NCBI RefSeq assembly: GCF_023516505.1
Contig: NZ_JAMGBB010000001.1
Span: 1,922,001 to 1,986,000, forward strand
DNA from: Sphingomonas brevis
GTDB taxonomy: Bacteria > Pseudomonadota > Alphaproteobacteria > Sphingomonadales > Sphingomonadaceae
Reading direction: 5' to 3'
DNA length: 64,000 nt
The position numbers were made by a program, and so were the translations under genes. Position 1 is the stretch's first letter, and the number at the start of each line of letters is the position of its first letter. Of the stretch, positions 52,890 to 61,032 are shown in pieces. The notes beneath the pieces were generated by a model. It worked only from the letters and a program-made list of their open reading frames with translations, made no database searches and had not been told where the DNA came from.

Positions 52890-53780
52890 ATGCCGAATCA
52901 GATTATTGCCGCGCTCGGCGGCCTGCTTGCCCTGTTCGCCTTTGCCGCGCCGGCCCAGGCCTATTGGGAATATGGCCATGAAAGCGTCGCGCGGATCGCC
53001 TGGCTGCAGATGCGTCCCGACAGCCGCGCCAGGGTCGCTGCGCTGCTTCGGCAGGGCAGGCTGCTGGAAACGCCCGGCTGCCCGGTGGCGACGCTGGAAC
53101 AGGCCAGCGTCTGGGCCGATTGCATCAAGCCGCTGGGCGACCGCTTCGCCTACGCTTACAGCTGGCATTACCAGAACGTCGACGTGTGCAAGCCATTCGA
53201 CCTGAAGTCGGCGTGCAAGGACGGCAATTGCGTATCGGCGCAGATCGAGCGCAACGCGCGGCTGCTGGCGGACAGGCAGGTGCCGGTACGCGAACGGCTG
53301 ATGGCACTGGCATTCCTGACGCATTTCGTCGGCGACCTGCACCAGCCGATGCATGCCGGCGATCATGCCGACCTTGGCGGCAACAAGGTCGCCGCGACCT
53401 ATGGCATCATCGCCGGCCGAACCAATCTCCACAGCATCTGGGACGGCTGGCTGGCCGAGCGCGCCATTTCGACCCCGCCGGGCGGGCCGGCGGAACTGCT
53501 CGCCCAGGTTTCAGCGGCGGATCGCGAGCGGATCGCCGGCGGCAGCGTCGAGGATTGGAGCCGGGAGATGTGGGCCAAAGCCAGGGACCTCGCTTACCAG
53601 ACGCTGGTCGGAGATCCGTGCGGCGCAGGACCGGTCGAACGGCCGGTGATGGACGAGGCCAAGGTCCGGGCGCTGATTCCGGAGGTCCGGCAGGATGTCG
53701 TCGAAGGCGGGATCCGTCTGGCCCGGCTGATCGACGATGCGCTCGGCCCCGAGGCCAGGGCGCCGGGGCAGAAGCGCTAG
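52890..53780 (+). CDS. Secreted S1/P1-type nuclease
   Basis: A 296-residue protein. Signal peptide 'ALGGLLALFAFAAPAQA', after which the mature protein starts 'YWEYGHESVARIAW'; the first tryptophan and histidines bind the trinuclear zinc site. 'SWHYQNVDVC', 'THFVGDLHQPMHAGDHADLG' and 'NLHSIWDGWLAER' complete the S1/P1 zinc ligands. It should degrade single-stranded DNA and RNA outside the cytoplasm. It is 75 bp after the TIR cassette in the same direction; a functional link is possible but not shown. Confidence 0.92.
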   Translation: MPNQIIAALGGLLALFAFAAPAQAYWEYGHESVARIAWLQMRPDSRARVAALLRQGRLLETPGCPVATLEQASVWADCIKPLGDRFAYAYSWHYQNVDVCKPFDLKSACKDGNCVSAQIERNARLLADRQVPVRERLMALAFLTHFVGDLHQPMHAGDHADLGGNKVAATYGIIAGRTNLHSIWDGWLAERAISTPPGGPAELLAQVSAADRERIAGGSVEDWSREMWAKARDLAYQTLVGDPCGAGPVERPVMDEAKVRALIPEVRQDVVEGGIRLARLIDDALGPEARAPGQKR

Positions 53781-54025
53781 TCGGGATCGCCGCCCCAGCG
53801 CCAGCGCATCCCGCCCTTGGTCGTCCTGGAGGCGATGACCAGGTAGAGGATCGTGGCGGGAGCGATGATCGACAACAGAATCATTGGCCGCCGGGCAAGA
53901 AAATAGGCCGTGCCAAGTACGACAATGAAATAGGCCGCCGTGACCAGCCAGCCCTGCCAGCTGATTGGCAAGGCGGTGCCATAGCCATAGCGCTTGGCTG
54001 AAAACCATTCCGGCGGGTCATCCAT
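53777..54025 (-). CDS. Small two-helix membrane protein
   Basis: An 82-residue protein: a polar N-terminus ('PPEWFSAKRYGYGTALPISW'), two transmembrane helices ('GWLVTAAYFIVVLGTAYFLA', 'MILLSIIAPATILYLVIAS') and a basic end. Its start overlaps the ribbon-helix-helix gene by 8 bp and its stop overlaps the nuclease gene by 4 bp. It is the last gene of the SPFH operon. Function unknown. Confidence 0.75.
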   Translation of the reverse strand: MDDPPEWFSAKRYGYGTALPISWQGWLVTAAYFIVVLGTAYFLARRPMILLSIIAPATILYLVIASRTTKGGMRWRWGGDPD

Positions 54026-54224
54026 CCTTCTTGTCCTTCGATGGCCGGCCGCGCTTGACCGGTTGAGGCGCGTCCAATTTCACGCCGCGGGCTTTCAGCG
54101 CTTCCCTGATCAGGCACTCGACCTGGGCGTTGACCGAGCGGAGGTCCGCCGCCGCCGCGCGTTCCACCGCCGCCCAAAGGGCGGGATCGACCCGCAGCGG
54201 GTAGGCCTTGCGCTCCTCAGCCAA
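54018..54224 (-). CDS. Arc-like ribbon-helix-helix DNA-binding protein
   Basis: A 68-residue protein: 'KAYPLRVDPALWAAVERAAA' and 'LRSVNAQVECLIREALKARG' give the beta strand and two helices of an Arc/MetJ-type ribbon-helix-helix, followed by a basic tail with an AT-hook-like 'KRGRPSKDKK'. It should dimerise and bind DNA, plausibly the A/T-rich dyad before the SPFH gene, as an autoregulator (inference). It overlaps the next gene by 8 bp. Confidence 0.85.
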   Translation of the reverse strand: MAEERKAYPLRVDPALWAAVERAAAADLRSVNAQVECLIREALKARGVKLDAPQPVKRGRPSKDKKDG

Positions 54225-54233
54225 CGCACCGGC

Positions 54234-55136
54234 CTATTGATAAAGGGTGCCGGTGTTGACGACGGGCTGGGTGTCGCGCTCGCCGCACAATACGACCATC
54301 AGGTTCGAGACCATCGCCGCGCGACGCTCGTCGTCGAGCTCGACGACCTTCTTCTCCGACAAGGAGGCCAAGGCCATTTCGACCATTCCGACCGCGCCGT
54401 CGACTAAGGTCCGGCGAGCGGCGACCACCGCCTGCGCCTGCTGACGGCGGAGCATCGCCCCGGCAATTTCCTGGGCATAGGCAAGATGGGTGAAGCCGCA
54501 TTCGTCGACCGTGATCCCGGCGATCGAGAGGCGTTCGATCAGCTCCTTGCGGAGTTCGACCGCGACCTCGTCCAAATGGCCCCGCAGGGTCACGTCCTGG
54601 TGATCGAAATCGTCATAAGGATAGCGAGCGCCGATCTTGCGGATCGCCGCCTCGACCTGGACCCGAATGAATTCCTTATAATCGTCGACGTCGAACAGAG
54701 CCTGCGCCGTATCGACCACGCGCCAGACGATCTGCGCCGCCATTTCGATCGGGTTGCCGCGCAGGTCGTTGACCTTAATCTTGTCGGAAATGAAATTGGT
54801 CGCGCGTACCGAGACCTTCTTGCGCATTAGCCAGGGCAGCACCCAGCGAAGCCCGGTCGCGCGGTCGGTCCCTTGATAGTCGCCGAACAGGGTAATCGCC
54901 GCGGCCTGGTTGGGCTGCAGCATGTAGAAACCGCAGGCGACGAACACCAGGACGATCGGCGCGGCGATAACCGCGACGATCGCCAGCAGGCCGTCCTGCT
55001 CGTTGGCCAGCTGGGCGATCCCCCAGATCTGCACGATGATCGACAGAAGCAAGATGAACAGCATCAGATAACCGCTAGCCGTCGAGGCGGTTCGCTCGCG
55101 GCTGCTGGTCAAGGCAATGACATTCGACTCGGTCAT
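54234..55136 (-). CDS. SPFH/band-7 domain membrane protein
   Basis: A 300-residue protein with two N-terminal transmembrane helices ('YLMLFILLLSIIVQIWGIAQ', 'IVLVFVACGFYMLQPNQAAA') and a band-7 domain ('GLRWVLPWLMRKKVSVRATN', 'WRVVDTAQALFDVDDYKEFI', 'GITVDECGFTHLAYAQEIAG'). SPFH proteins form large ring-shaped membrane scaffolds that organise proteases or microdomains. It heads an operon with the ribbon-helix-helix protein and a two-helix membrane protein, a trio seen in related genomes. Confidence 0.92.
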   Translation of the reverse strand: MTESNVIALTSSRERTASTASGYLMLFILLLSIIVQIWGIAQLANEQDGLLAIVAVIAAPIVLVFVACGFYMLQPNQAAAITLFGDYQGTDRATGLRWVLPWLMRKKVSVRATNFISDKIKVNDLRGNPIEMAAQIVWRVVDTAQALFDVDDYKEFIRVQVEAAIRKIGARYPYDDFDHQDVTLRGHLDEVAVELRKELIERLSIAGITVDECGFTHLAYAQEIAGAMLRRQQAQAVVAARRTLVDGAVGMVEMALASLSEKKVVELDDERRAAMVSNLMVVLCGERDTQPVVNTGTLYQ

Positions 55137-55154
55137 GAAACCCTCCCTTTAATT

Positions 55155-55171
55155 GATATCATATTTATATC
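55155..55171. promoter_or_regulatory. A/T-rich dyad and promoter of the SPFH operon
   Basis: GATAT and ATATC flank a 7-base A/T centre, 19 bp upstream of the SPFH start. On the minus strand the same bases contain a TATAAAT-like -10. An AAAGGGAGGG ribosome site follows. It may be the operator for the operon's own ribbon-helix-helix protein. Confidence 0.45.
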
Positions 55172-55225
55172 GTCTTCGATTTCCGTCAACTGGAATTGAA
55201 CGACAGAGCGCGCTAGGGCCGAACG

Positions 55226-56149
55226 ATGAGCTGGAAACTGGTGATCCACGGCGGATCGGGATCGATGAAGCGCGGCGGCCTGTCAGACGAGCTGGACGAG
55301 CTGGGCCGTGCCGGTCTCGACGCCGCCCTCGCTGCCGGATCAGCGATTCTCGGCGCGGGCGGCAGCGCGCTGGACGCGGTCGAGGCGGCGGCCAGGGTGC
55401 TTGAGGAAGACGCCTGCTTCAATGCCGGCCGGGGCAGCGTCCTGGCCTATGACGGCCATGTCGAGCTGGACGCGGCGATCATGGACGGCCGCGACCGACG
55501 ATGCGGAGCCGTGGCGGGACTCAAGTCGACCCGGGCTCCGATCAGCGCAGCGCGCGCAGTGATGGAGCAAAGCCCGCATGTTTTGATGAGCTATGACGGC
55601 GCCGACGATTTTGCCTGCGAGGCCGGGCTGGAGCAGGTGCCCAACCGCTGGTTCGTGACGCCCGAGCGGCGGCGGCAGCTGGACGAGCTTTTGGCCAGCG
55701 GCAGCCAGGCATTCGATGCCGACATCAAATATGGGACCGTCGGCGCGGTTGCGGTCGACCGGGCAGGCCATGTCGCGGCGGCAACTTCTACCGGCGGGCT
55801 GACCGCCAAGCGCTGGGGTCGGATCGGCGATTCGCCGCTGATCGGCGCCGGCACCTATGCCGACGACCGGGCCGCGGCGGTCAGCGCAACAGGACTTGGC
55901 GAAGTGTTTATCCGCGCCGCGGCCGCGCATGAGCTATGCGCTCGGGTCCGCCTGGGCGGTGCCGGCATCCGGGAGGCACTCGACGGCGTGCTGGCCGAGG
56001 TCAAGGCGCTGGGCGGCAATGGCGGGCTGATCGCTGTGTCACCGGCGGGCGATGCCGCCTGGGGCTTCACCACGCCGGGCATGTACCGCGGAATCGCCGG
56101 ACCCGAAGGCCGGCAGGTCGCGATCTATGATGAAGAGTCGGAGCGATAG
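55226..56149 (+). CDS. iaaA: Isoaspartyl peptidase/L-asparaginase (Ntn hydrolase)
   Basis: A 307-residue precursor. 'LVIHGGSGSMKRG' begins the family, 'CFNAGRGSVLAYDGHVELDA' binds substrate, and 'DIKYGTVGAVAVD' contains Thr171, the nucleophile freed by autocleavage before it. 'GLGEVFIRAAAAHELC' completes the site. The mature heterodimer removes N-terminal isoaspartate from damaged peptides and hydrolyses asparagine in the cytoplasm. The 3' end overlaps the convergent DUF482 gene by 25 bp. Confidence 0.93.
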   Translation: MSWKLVIHGGSGSMKRGGLSDELDELGRAGLDAALAAGSAILGAGGSALDAVEAAARVLEEDACFNAGRGSVLAYDGHVELDAAIMDGRDRRCGAVAGLKSTRAPISAARAVMEQSPHVLMSYDGADDFACEAGLEQVPNRWFVTPERRRQLDELLASGSQAFDADIKYGTVGAVAVDRAGHVAAATSTGGLTAKRWGRIGDSPLIGAGTYADDRAAAVSATGLGEVFIRAAAAHELCARVRLGGAGIREALDGVLAEVKALGGNGGLIAVSPAGDAAWGFTTPGMYRGIAGPEGRQVAIYDEESER

Positions 56150-57264
56150 GGCAGCGCGGCCCTCGCCCATTCAAATTCCAGTCGGACAGCTTCCCGCTCG
56201 CGGACCAGGAAATCCTCGACCGCGCGGTGAAAACCTGGGTCCGGCAGGAAATGGACCGATGGCGTCACCACCGGCTCATAGCCGCGAGCGAGCTTATGCT
56301 CGCCTTGCGCACCGGCCTGGATCGTCTTCAAGCCATGTTCGATCACCCAATCGATGGCGCGGTAGTAGCTTAGCTCGAAGTGCAGGAAGGGCCGATCCTC
56401 GGCCGCGCCCCAATAGCGGCCATACAAGGTATCCCGGCCGATGAAATTGAGCGCCCCGGCGATTGGCCGGCCTTCGCCAAGCGCAAGGAACATTAGCGCC
56501 GAATTGCCCATCGCGGCGCCGACCTCGTCGAAAAACGCCCGGGTCAGGTAAGGCCGGCCCCATTTGCGGGCGCCGGTGTGCTGGTAGAAACTCCACATCG
56601 CATCCCAATGTGTCCGTTCGATCTCGCCACCCCGCAGCGTCACGATCTCGAGGCCCTCGACCGCTGCCGCGCGTTCCTTGCGGATGGCCTTGCGCTTGCG
56701 GCTCGAAAGGACGGCGAGGAAATCATCGAAGCCGGCATAGCCGCGGTTGAACCAGTGGAACTGCAGCCCGTCGCGGCGCAGCCAGCCGCGCGTTTCGGCG
56801 GCCTTCGATTCTTCTGCCGTCAGGAAGGTGATGTGGGCCGACGACAGGCTGTTCTGGACCGTCACCGTTTCCAGCGCGGCGAGCAGCGCATTCTTGTCGC
56901 CGCCAAGTAGGCGGGGGCCGACGCAGGGCGTAAACGGAATCGCCACCTGCAACTTGGGATAATAATTGCCGCCGGCGCGCTCCCACGCATCGGCCCAGCC
57001 ATGATCGAACACATATTCGCCCTGGCTGTGGGACTTGAGATAGGCCGGTGCGGCGGCGGTCACGCGCCCTTCGCGTTCGACCATAACCGGGAGCGGCGTC
57101 CAGCCGCTGCCCTCGCCGACGCTGCCCGATTCCTCGAGCAGGGCGAGAAAGGCGTGGCCGGAAAATGGGTCGTCCGATCCGGCCAGGCCGTTCCATCGAT
57201 CGGCAGCGAGGCCGGCGACCCCAGCCGCAATCCGGGCAACGATTTCAGCTTCGCGGTCGGCCAT
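56125..57264 (-). CDS. GNAT-like protein of the DUF482 (COG3146) family
   Basis: A 379-residue protein: 'HAFLALLEESGSVGEGSGWT' near the N-terminus, 'KLQVAIPFTPCVGPRLL', 'RDGLQFHWFNRGYAGFDDFL', 'ALNFIGRDTLYGRYWGAAED' and 'IEHGLKTIQAGAQGEHKLAR' match DUF482, a GNAT-like acyltransferase family related to FemX-type peptidoglycan enzymes. Its reaction is not established. I chose the start at 57264, overlapping the preceding GDPD gene by 20 bp; an ATG at 57285 is possible. Confidence 0.9.
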   Translation of the reverse strand: MADREAEIVARIAAGVAGLAADRWNGLAGSDDPFSGHAFLALLEESGSVGEGSGWTPLPVMVEREGRVTAAAPAYLKSHSQGEYVFDHGWADAWERAGGNYYPKLQVAIPFTPCVGPRLLGGDKNALLAALETVTVQNSLSSAHITFLTAEESKAAETRGWLRRDGLQFHWFNRGYAGFDDFLAVLSSRKRKAIRKERAAAVEGLEIVTLRGGEIERTHWDAMWSFYQHTGARKWGRPYLTRAFFDEVGAAMGNSALMFLALGEGRPIAGALNFIGRDTLYGRYWGAAEDRPFLHFELSYYRAIDWVIEHGLKTIQAGAQGEHKLARGYEPVVTPSVHFLPDPGFHRAVEDFLVREREAVRLEFEWARAALPYRSDSSS

Positions 57265-57982
57265 CGCCTTCCCAGATAAGCGCATCGGCGTGAATTTCAG
57301 CTGTCTGACGATCGGCCGGGGTGCGAATGGTCCAGCTGTAAACCCATTTCGATCGACGTTGCCTGGCAACCCACGGTCGAGTGATCACACCGCAATCGAC
57401 CGCCAGGAATTGCGCCGAGCTGGCACGGATGCAGCGCCAACGATTGAACGCCGATGCTTTGCGCGAAATGACCAGACCGCGGCGGATATGTGGCGCGTGG
57501 CATTCAAGCCATTTGCCGACGGCAGGCTCGAAACTCATCACTCCGACCGGGCCGTCGTAAACCGCGAGGTCGGTGGCTACTTCCTCAGCGAGTTTCGCGG
57601 CGTTGCCTCCACGGCATTTCAACTCAATCAGCAACGGCGACTTGCCACGCACCACATCCAGCAATTGGTACAGCGAAGGAATATGCTCGTTAGTGCCGAG
57701 CAGGCGCTGACCCGTCAGCAATGCTCCAGGGGTCGCCTCGACAGAAAGGGCAGACGCGCAAAGCCGCTTCAGATCGTGGTCGTGGAAGATCACGACCTTG
57801 CCGTCGCTCGACAAGCGCACGTCGCACTCAATTCCCGCCCCCGCGTCGATCGCGGCGCGGAACGCAGCCAGGCTGTTCTCGGGAACGCCCGGACCGTGGA
57901 GCCCGCGATGCGCGAACCCCGGCGGCCCCGGATCTAACGGGTCGGTTTTTGACCCCCTATTGTTTGACGGCGACGACCGCAT
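57245..57982 (-). CDS. Glycerophosphodiester phosphodiesterase
   Basis: A 245-residue protein. 'FAHRGLHGPGVPENSLAAFR' gives the first catalytic histidine-arginine and glutamate, 'IECDVRLSSDGKVVIFHDHD' the metal ligands and second histidine, and 'PLLIELKCRGG' the later glutamate. It cleaves glycerophosphodiesters to sn-glycerol-3-phosphate and an alcohol. No signal peptide, so cytoplasmic. The start at 57982 overlaps the RidA stop by 26 bp. Confidence 0.9.
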   Translation of the reverse strand: MRSSPSNNRGSKTDPLDPGPPGFAHRGLHGPGVPENSLAAFRAAIDAGAGIECDVRLSSDGKVVIFHDHDLKRLCASALSVEATPGALLTGQRLLGTNEHIPSLYQLLDVVRGKSPLLIELKCRGGNAAKLAEEVATDLAVYDGPVGVMSFEPAVGKWLECHAPHIRRGLVISRKASAFNRWRCIRASSAQFLAVDCGVITRPWVARQRRSKWVYSWTIRTPADRQTAEIHADALIWEGDGRPRS

Positions 57983-58418
57983 CCACCTCGACCGCGACGC
58001 CGAGAGGCAGAACCGGCACGCCGACCGCCGAACGGGCATGGCGCCCGGCCTCGCCGAACACCTCCTGCATTAGCTCCGAGGCACCGTTGGCGACCTTCGG
58101 CTGGTCGGTGAAATCGCCATGCGAATTGACGAACACGCCGAGTTTGACGATCCGCCCGACCCGGTCGAGCGAGCCAAGCGCGGCCTTCATCTGGGCCAGC
58201 AGCATGATGCCGCAACGCCGCGCGGCCGCCTGGCCCGCATCCAGGTCAACGTCTTCGCCCAGCCGGCCTTTGATCAGGCTGCCATCCTCGGCAAAGCTGA
58301 TCTGGCCGCTGATATGCAGCAGGCCATTGGCCTCGACCGCGGGCACATAGGAAGCGACCGGAGCAGCCGGTTCGGGAAGGGTGATGCCGAGTTCGGCGAG
58401 GCGCTGTTCAATGCTCAT
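57957..58418 (-). CDS. Cytoplasmic RidA-family protein
   Basis: A 153-residue protein of the longer RidA subgroup: 'SIEQRLAELGITLPEPAAPV' starts it, then 'LLHISGQISFAEDGSLIKGR', 'RIVKLGVFVNSHGDFTDQPK' and 'ARSAVGVPVLPLGVAVEVDA' with the conserved arginine. It probably deaminates reactive enamine/imine intermediates or has a related role. It shares an overlapping operon with the GDPD and DUF482 genes, a triplet recurrent in sphingomonads as far as I recall. Confidence 0.92.
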   Translation of the reverse strand: MSIEQRLAELGITLPEPAAPVASYVPAVEANGLLHISGQISFAEDGSLIKGRLGEDVDLDAGQAAARRCGIMLLAQMKAALGSLDRVGRIVKLGVFVNSHGDFTDQPKVANGASELMQEVFGEAGRHARSAVGVPVLPLGVAVEVDAVVAVKQ

Positions 58419-58451
58419 GGCTTCGGCCTAAAGACCCGAAGCGGCGCCCGG

Positions 58452-59204
58452 TCAACCCTCGTTCCGGTGGACCGCGAAGCCGGCCCAACTCTGGTTGACC
58501 GGCATCAGCTCCAGAGCATTTATGTTGAGGTGCGGCGGAAGGGTCGCGACCCACCAGATGGTGCCGGCAATATCCTCCGCAGTCATCGGGTCCATATTGG
58601 CGTAGAGCGCGTCGCTCGCCGCCTGGTCTCCGCCGGTCCGGACCAGCGTGAATTCGGTTTCGACCATGCCCGGATCGATCGTGGTCACCCGGACGCCGGT
58701 ACCGGCCAGGTCACAGCGCAGCCCCAATGAGAATTGGCGAACGAACGCCTTGGTCCCGGCATAGACTGCGCCGCCGCGATAGGGGTAGGTCGCCGCGACC
58801 GAGGCGAGGTTGATGACCGCGCCCTTGCGGGCGATCAGCCCGGGCAGAAGCGCGCGGGTCAGCGCCACCAGCCCGGTGACATTGGTATCGATGGCAACAT
58901 CGAGCGGGTCCTGCTCTGCGTCTTGCAAATTGCTCATCGGCGGAGCGAGCCCGGCATTGTTGAGCAGCAGGTCGATTGCCCGATAGCGATCGGGCAACGA
59001 GGCCAGCGTGGTTTCGAAATCAGCCGGCCTCAGCATGTCCAGCGCCAGCGGATAAAAGAAATCGCCGAGTTCGGTAGCCAGCTCGTCCAGCCGGTCGCGG
59101 CGCCGCCCGGTGCCGACCACCTGCCAGCCTTCGCCGGCAAACTTGCGCGCGGCTGCTGCACCGATTCCGGCTGTGGCTCCAGTGATGAAGACAGTTTTCG
59201 TCAT
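58452..59204 (-). CDS. Short-chain dehydrogenase (YdfG-like)
   Basis: A 250-residue classical SDR. 'VFITGATAGIGAAAARKFAG' is the cofactor motif, with 'GTGRRRDRL' after strand 2 suggesting NADP(H). 'LLNNAGLAP', Ser in 'INLASVAATYPYRGG' and 'YAGTK' give the active site. It resembles YdfG, which oxidises 3-hydroxy acids such as L-allo-threonine and serine. It overlaps the HAD gene by 4 bp. Confidence 0.92.
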   Translation of the reverse strand: MTKTVFITGATAGIGAAAARKFAGEGWQVVGTGRRRDRLDELATELGDFFYPLALDMLRPADFETTLASLPDRYRAIDLLLNNAGLAPPMSNLQDAEQDPLDVAIDTNVTGLVALTRALLPGLIARKGAVINLASVAATYPYRGGAVYAGTKAFVRQFSLGLRCDLAGTGVRVTTIDPGMVETEFTLVRTGGDQAASDALYANMDPMTAEDIAGTIWWVATLPPHLNINALELMPVNQSWAGFAVHRNEG

Positions 59205-59815
59205 TCGCTAGTCAGCCTTTCCAAAATCCAGCCGCAAGCCGTCGGCCAATCGTCGATCCGGGCATGGGCCTGCTCGGCCGCCGGAACGGCCGGGGCAAGC
59301 AGCGGCTCCGCCACCATGTGCAGCCGATAGACCTCCGGCGCATGTTCCGCGACCGAAGCGTGATGGACCGGCAAATCGTCGACGAAGACCGTAGTTCCGG
59401 CATTGTAGCGGTCGATGATGGCCTTGGCGGGAACGCCCTTGCCGCCCCGGTTGCATACGACTTCGTGATTAATGCCGTGGCTGGCGAGCTGGTCGACCCG
59501 CCAGGGATGGGCCTCGTCGCCCAAATTGGTGAGGATGACGATGTTCGCTACTTCTCCGATCCGGCCCAGCGCCTCGAGCGCGCCCGGCACCAGCGTTTGG
59601 CGGTGCATCTCGCCCTGGAAGAATTCGGTCAGCAGCGGCCACACCCGGTCTTCGGCCACCAGCTCGCCTGTCGCGCGGTGAGTCAAAGCCTCGCGGAACT
59701 GGCCGGTTTCAAACGCGAAGCGGATGTCGTGCTTCTCGCCCAGCCAGGCGTCAAAATGGGACACCATGTGGAGCAGCACTTCGTCGCAATCGGTGATCAG
59801 GAGAGGTCGCTTCAA
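59201..59815 (-). CDS. HAD-superfamily hydrolase
   Basis: A 204-residue protein. 'LLITDCDEVLLHMVSHFDAW' carries the DxD nucleophile motif, 'VILTNLGDEAHPWRVDQLAS' motif II, 'GGKGVPAKAII' motif III and 'TTVFVDDLPVHHASV' motif IV. It should dephosphorylate a small molecule. Substrate unknown. It is coupled by 4-bp overlaps to the DUF3572 gene before it and the SDR gene after it. Confidence 0.9.
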   Translation of the reverse strand: MKRPLLITDCDEVLLHMVSHFDAWLGEKHDIRFAFETGQFREALTHRATGELVAEDRVWPLLTEFFQGEMHRQTLVPGALEALGRIGEVANIVILTNLGDEAHPWRVDQLASHGINHEVVCNRGGKGVPAKAIIDRYNAGTTVFVDDLPVHHASVAEHAPEVYRLHMVAEPLLAPAVPAAEQAHARIDDWPTACGWILERLTSE

Positions 59816-60090
59816 CGTTCCAGCTCCATCCGCGCAGTCACAAGCATTTCTGGTTTAGTTCCAATAGTTTGAGCTACTTCGACGAGGTCCGGCTCATGCG
59901 CTTCCAGAAAGGCCAGGGCGGCAGCCAGCAAGCGCCGCTCGCCGGCCCGGGCGCGAAGCTCGTCCGCATCCAATCCGGTTAGGTCAAGGAACCTCCGCGC
60001 GCGCCGTTCGTCGGTCAGTGTCGCTGCCAGCGCGGCAAGGGCCAGCGCTTCGGCATCGCCGGGTTCATTGTTTGTCCTGTGGCTTAACAT
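59812..60090 (-). CDS. DUF3572 protein
   Basis: A 92-residue acidic helical protein: 'EALALAALAATLTDERRARR', 'FLDLTGLDADELRARAGERR' and 'LAAALAFLEAHEPDLVEVA' match DUF3572, which is found beside divK in alphaproteobacteria. Its function is unknown. It is divergent from divK across a 36 bp gap, so both probably share a compact promoter region. Confidence 0.92.
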   Translation of the reverse strand: MLSHRTNNEPGDAEALALAALAATLTDERRARRFLDLTGLDADELRARAGERRLLAAALAFLEAHEPDLVEVAQTIGTKPEMLVTARMELER

Positions 60091-60126
60091 CGCCTATCTG
60101 CGGTTTTCGAGCATTCGGGGGTATGA

Positions 60127-60528
60127 GTGGCCAAGATCCTGGTTGTCGAGGACAATGCCCTCAACATCAAGTTGTTCTGCGACTTGCTGACCGCGCATGG
60201 CCATCAAACCGAGCCGGTAACCGACAGCCGCGAGGCGCTGCAAGCGGCGCTGGCATTTCTCCCTGACCTGGTCATCACCGACATTCAGCTGCCTTACATT
60301 ACCGGCATCGAGTTGATGGAGCTGCTCCGCGCCGAGGACGAATTGAAGAATGTGCCGATCATGGCGGTGACCGCCTATGCCGCCGCCGGCGATGAGGAGC
60401 GGATCCGCGCGGCAGGGGCGCAGGCCTATGTCTCCAAGCCGATTTCGGTGATGCGCTTCGCCGAAACGGTCGACCAGCTGCTGGCCGCGGGAAGCAACGT
60501 CGAAGGGTCGAGCCAGGACAACCAGTGA
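60127..60528 (+). CDS. divK: Cell-cycle response regulator DivK
   Basis: A 133-residue single-domain receiver: acidic pair in 'ILVVEDNALNIKLFCDLL', phosphorylatable Asp52 in 'LVITDIQLPYITGIELMELL', Thr in 'IMAVTAYAAAGDEERIRAAG' and Lys in 'YVSKPISVMRF'. It matches DivK, which in Caulobacter cycles between DivJ and PleC and, through DivL/CckA, controls CtrA. The start is GTG (60127), 12 residues longer at the C-terminus than expected. The 3' end overlaps the SRAP gene by 103 bp. Confidence 0.93.
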   Translation: MAKILVVEDNALNIKLFCDLLTAHGHQTEPVTDSREALQAALAFLPDLVITDIQLPYITGIELMELLRAEDELKNVPIMAVTAYAAAGDEERIRAAGAQAYVSKPISVMRFAETVDQLLAAGSNVEGSSQDNQ

Positions 60529-61013
60529 TCGGGCCGCGGCAGGATGATCTGCCGGTTATGAATTACGGCGACCTCGGGGCTGGGCTCGGCGGTTAGCAGG
60601 CTGAACGCCTCGCCTACCTCGGCATGAGTCTGGGTGACGGCCGCGATCCCCAGCAAGCCACCCTCGACCGGCGAGAACAACCATTTGTTCTTGCGCTTGG
60701 CCTTGGGATCGTCGGGCTTGGTGAATTCATAGAAGCCGTCGGCGATGGCCAGGCAGCGCCTGGTAAAGCTGCGCCCTTCGGAGCGGAGATTGAACACCGG
60801 CTTGCCGTGCGTACCCGGCCAGCTCCAGCGGCGGATGACCAGTTCCAGCCCGCCGTCCTTGCCCATACGCACGATCGGCGCGGGGTCGGTAATCCGGATG
60901 TCGGTCGGCTGAAGATTTGGGATTCCTTCAGGGAAGCCAAGCTGCAGTCCCTGCTCGGCAAACAATTGGCGGATCGCGTCAGCTCCCTTGTGCAAGCGGT
61001 AGAGATTGCACAT
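60426..61013 (-). CDS. SRAP (YedK/HMCES)-family abasic-site protein
   Basis: A 195-residue protein starting 'MCNLYRLHKGADAIRQLF', with Cys2 (after Met removal, the N-terminal cysteine) that crosslinks to abasic sites in single-stranded DNA. 'GTHGKPVFNLRSEGRSF', 'RCLAIADGFYEFTKPDD' (active glutamate) and 'VIHNRQIILPRPDHWLSWLD' (histidine) complete the family. The last ~34 residues are read from the antisense of divK's 3' end and do not look like the usual C-terminus. Gap to prs is 19 bp, so they may be co-transcribed. Confidence 0.88.
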   Translation of the reverse strand: MCNLYRLHKGADAIRQLFAEQGLQLGFPEGIPNLQPTDIRITDPAPIVRMGKDGGLELVIRRWSWPGTHGKPVFNLRSEGRSFTRRCLAIADGFYEFTKPDDPKAKRKNKWLFSPVEGGLLGIAAVTQTHAEVGEAFSLLTAEPSPEVAVIHNRQIILPRPDHWLSWLDPSTLLPAASSWSTVSAKRITEIGLET

Positions 61014-61032
61014 CGAAAGGGTCGCCCGCGGC

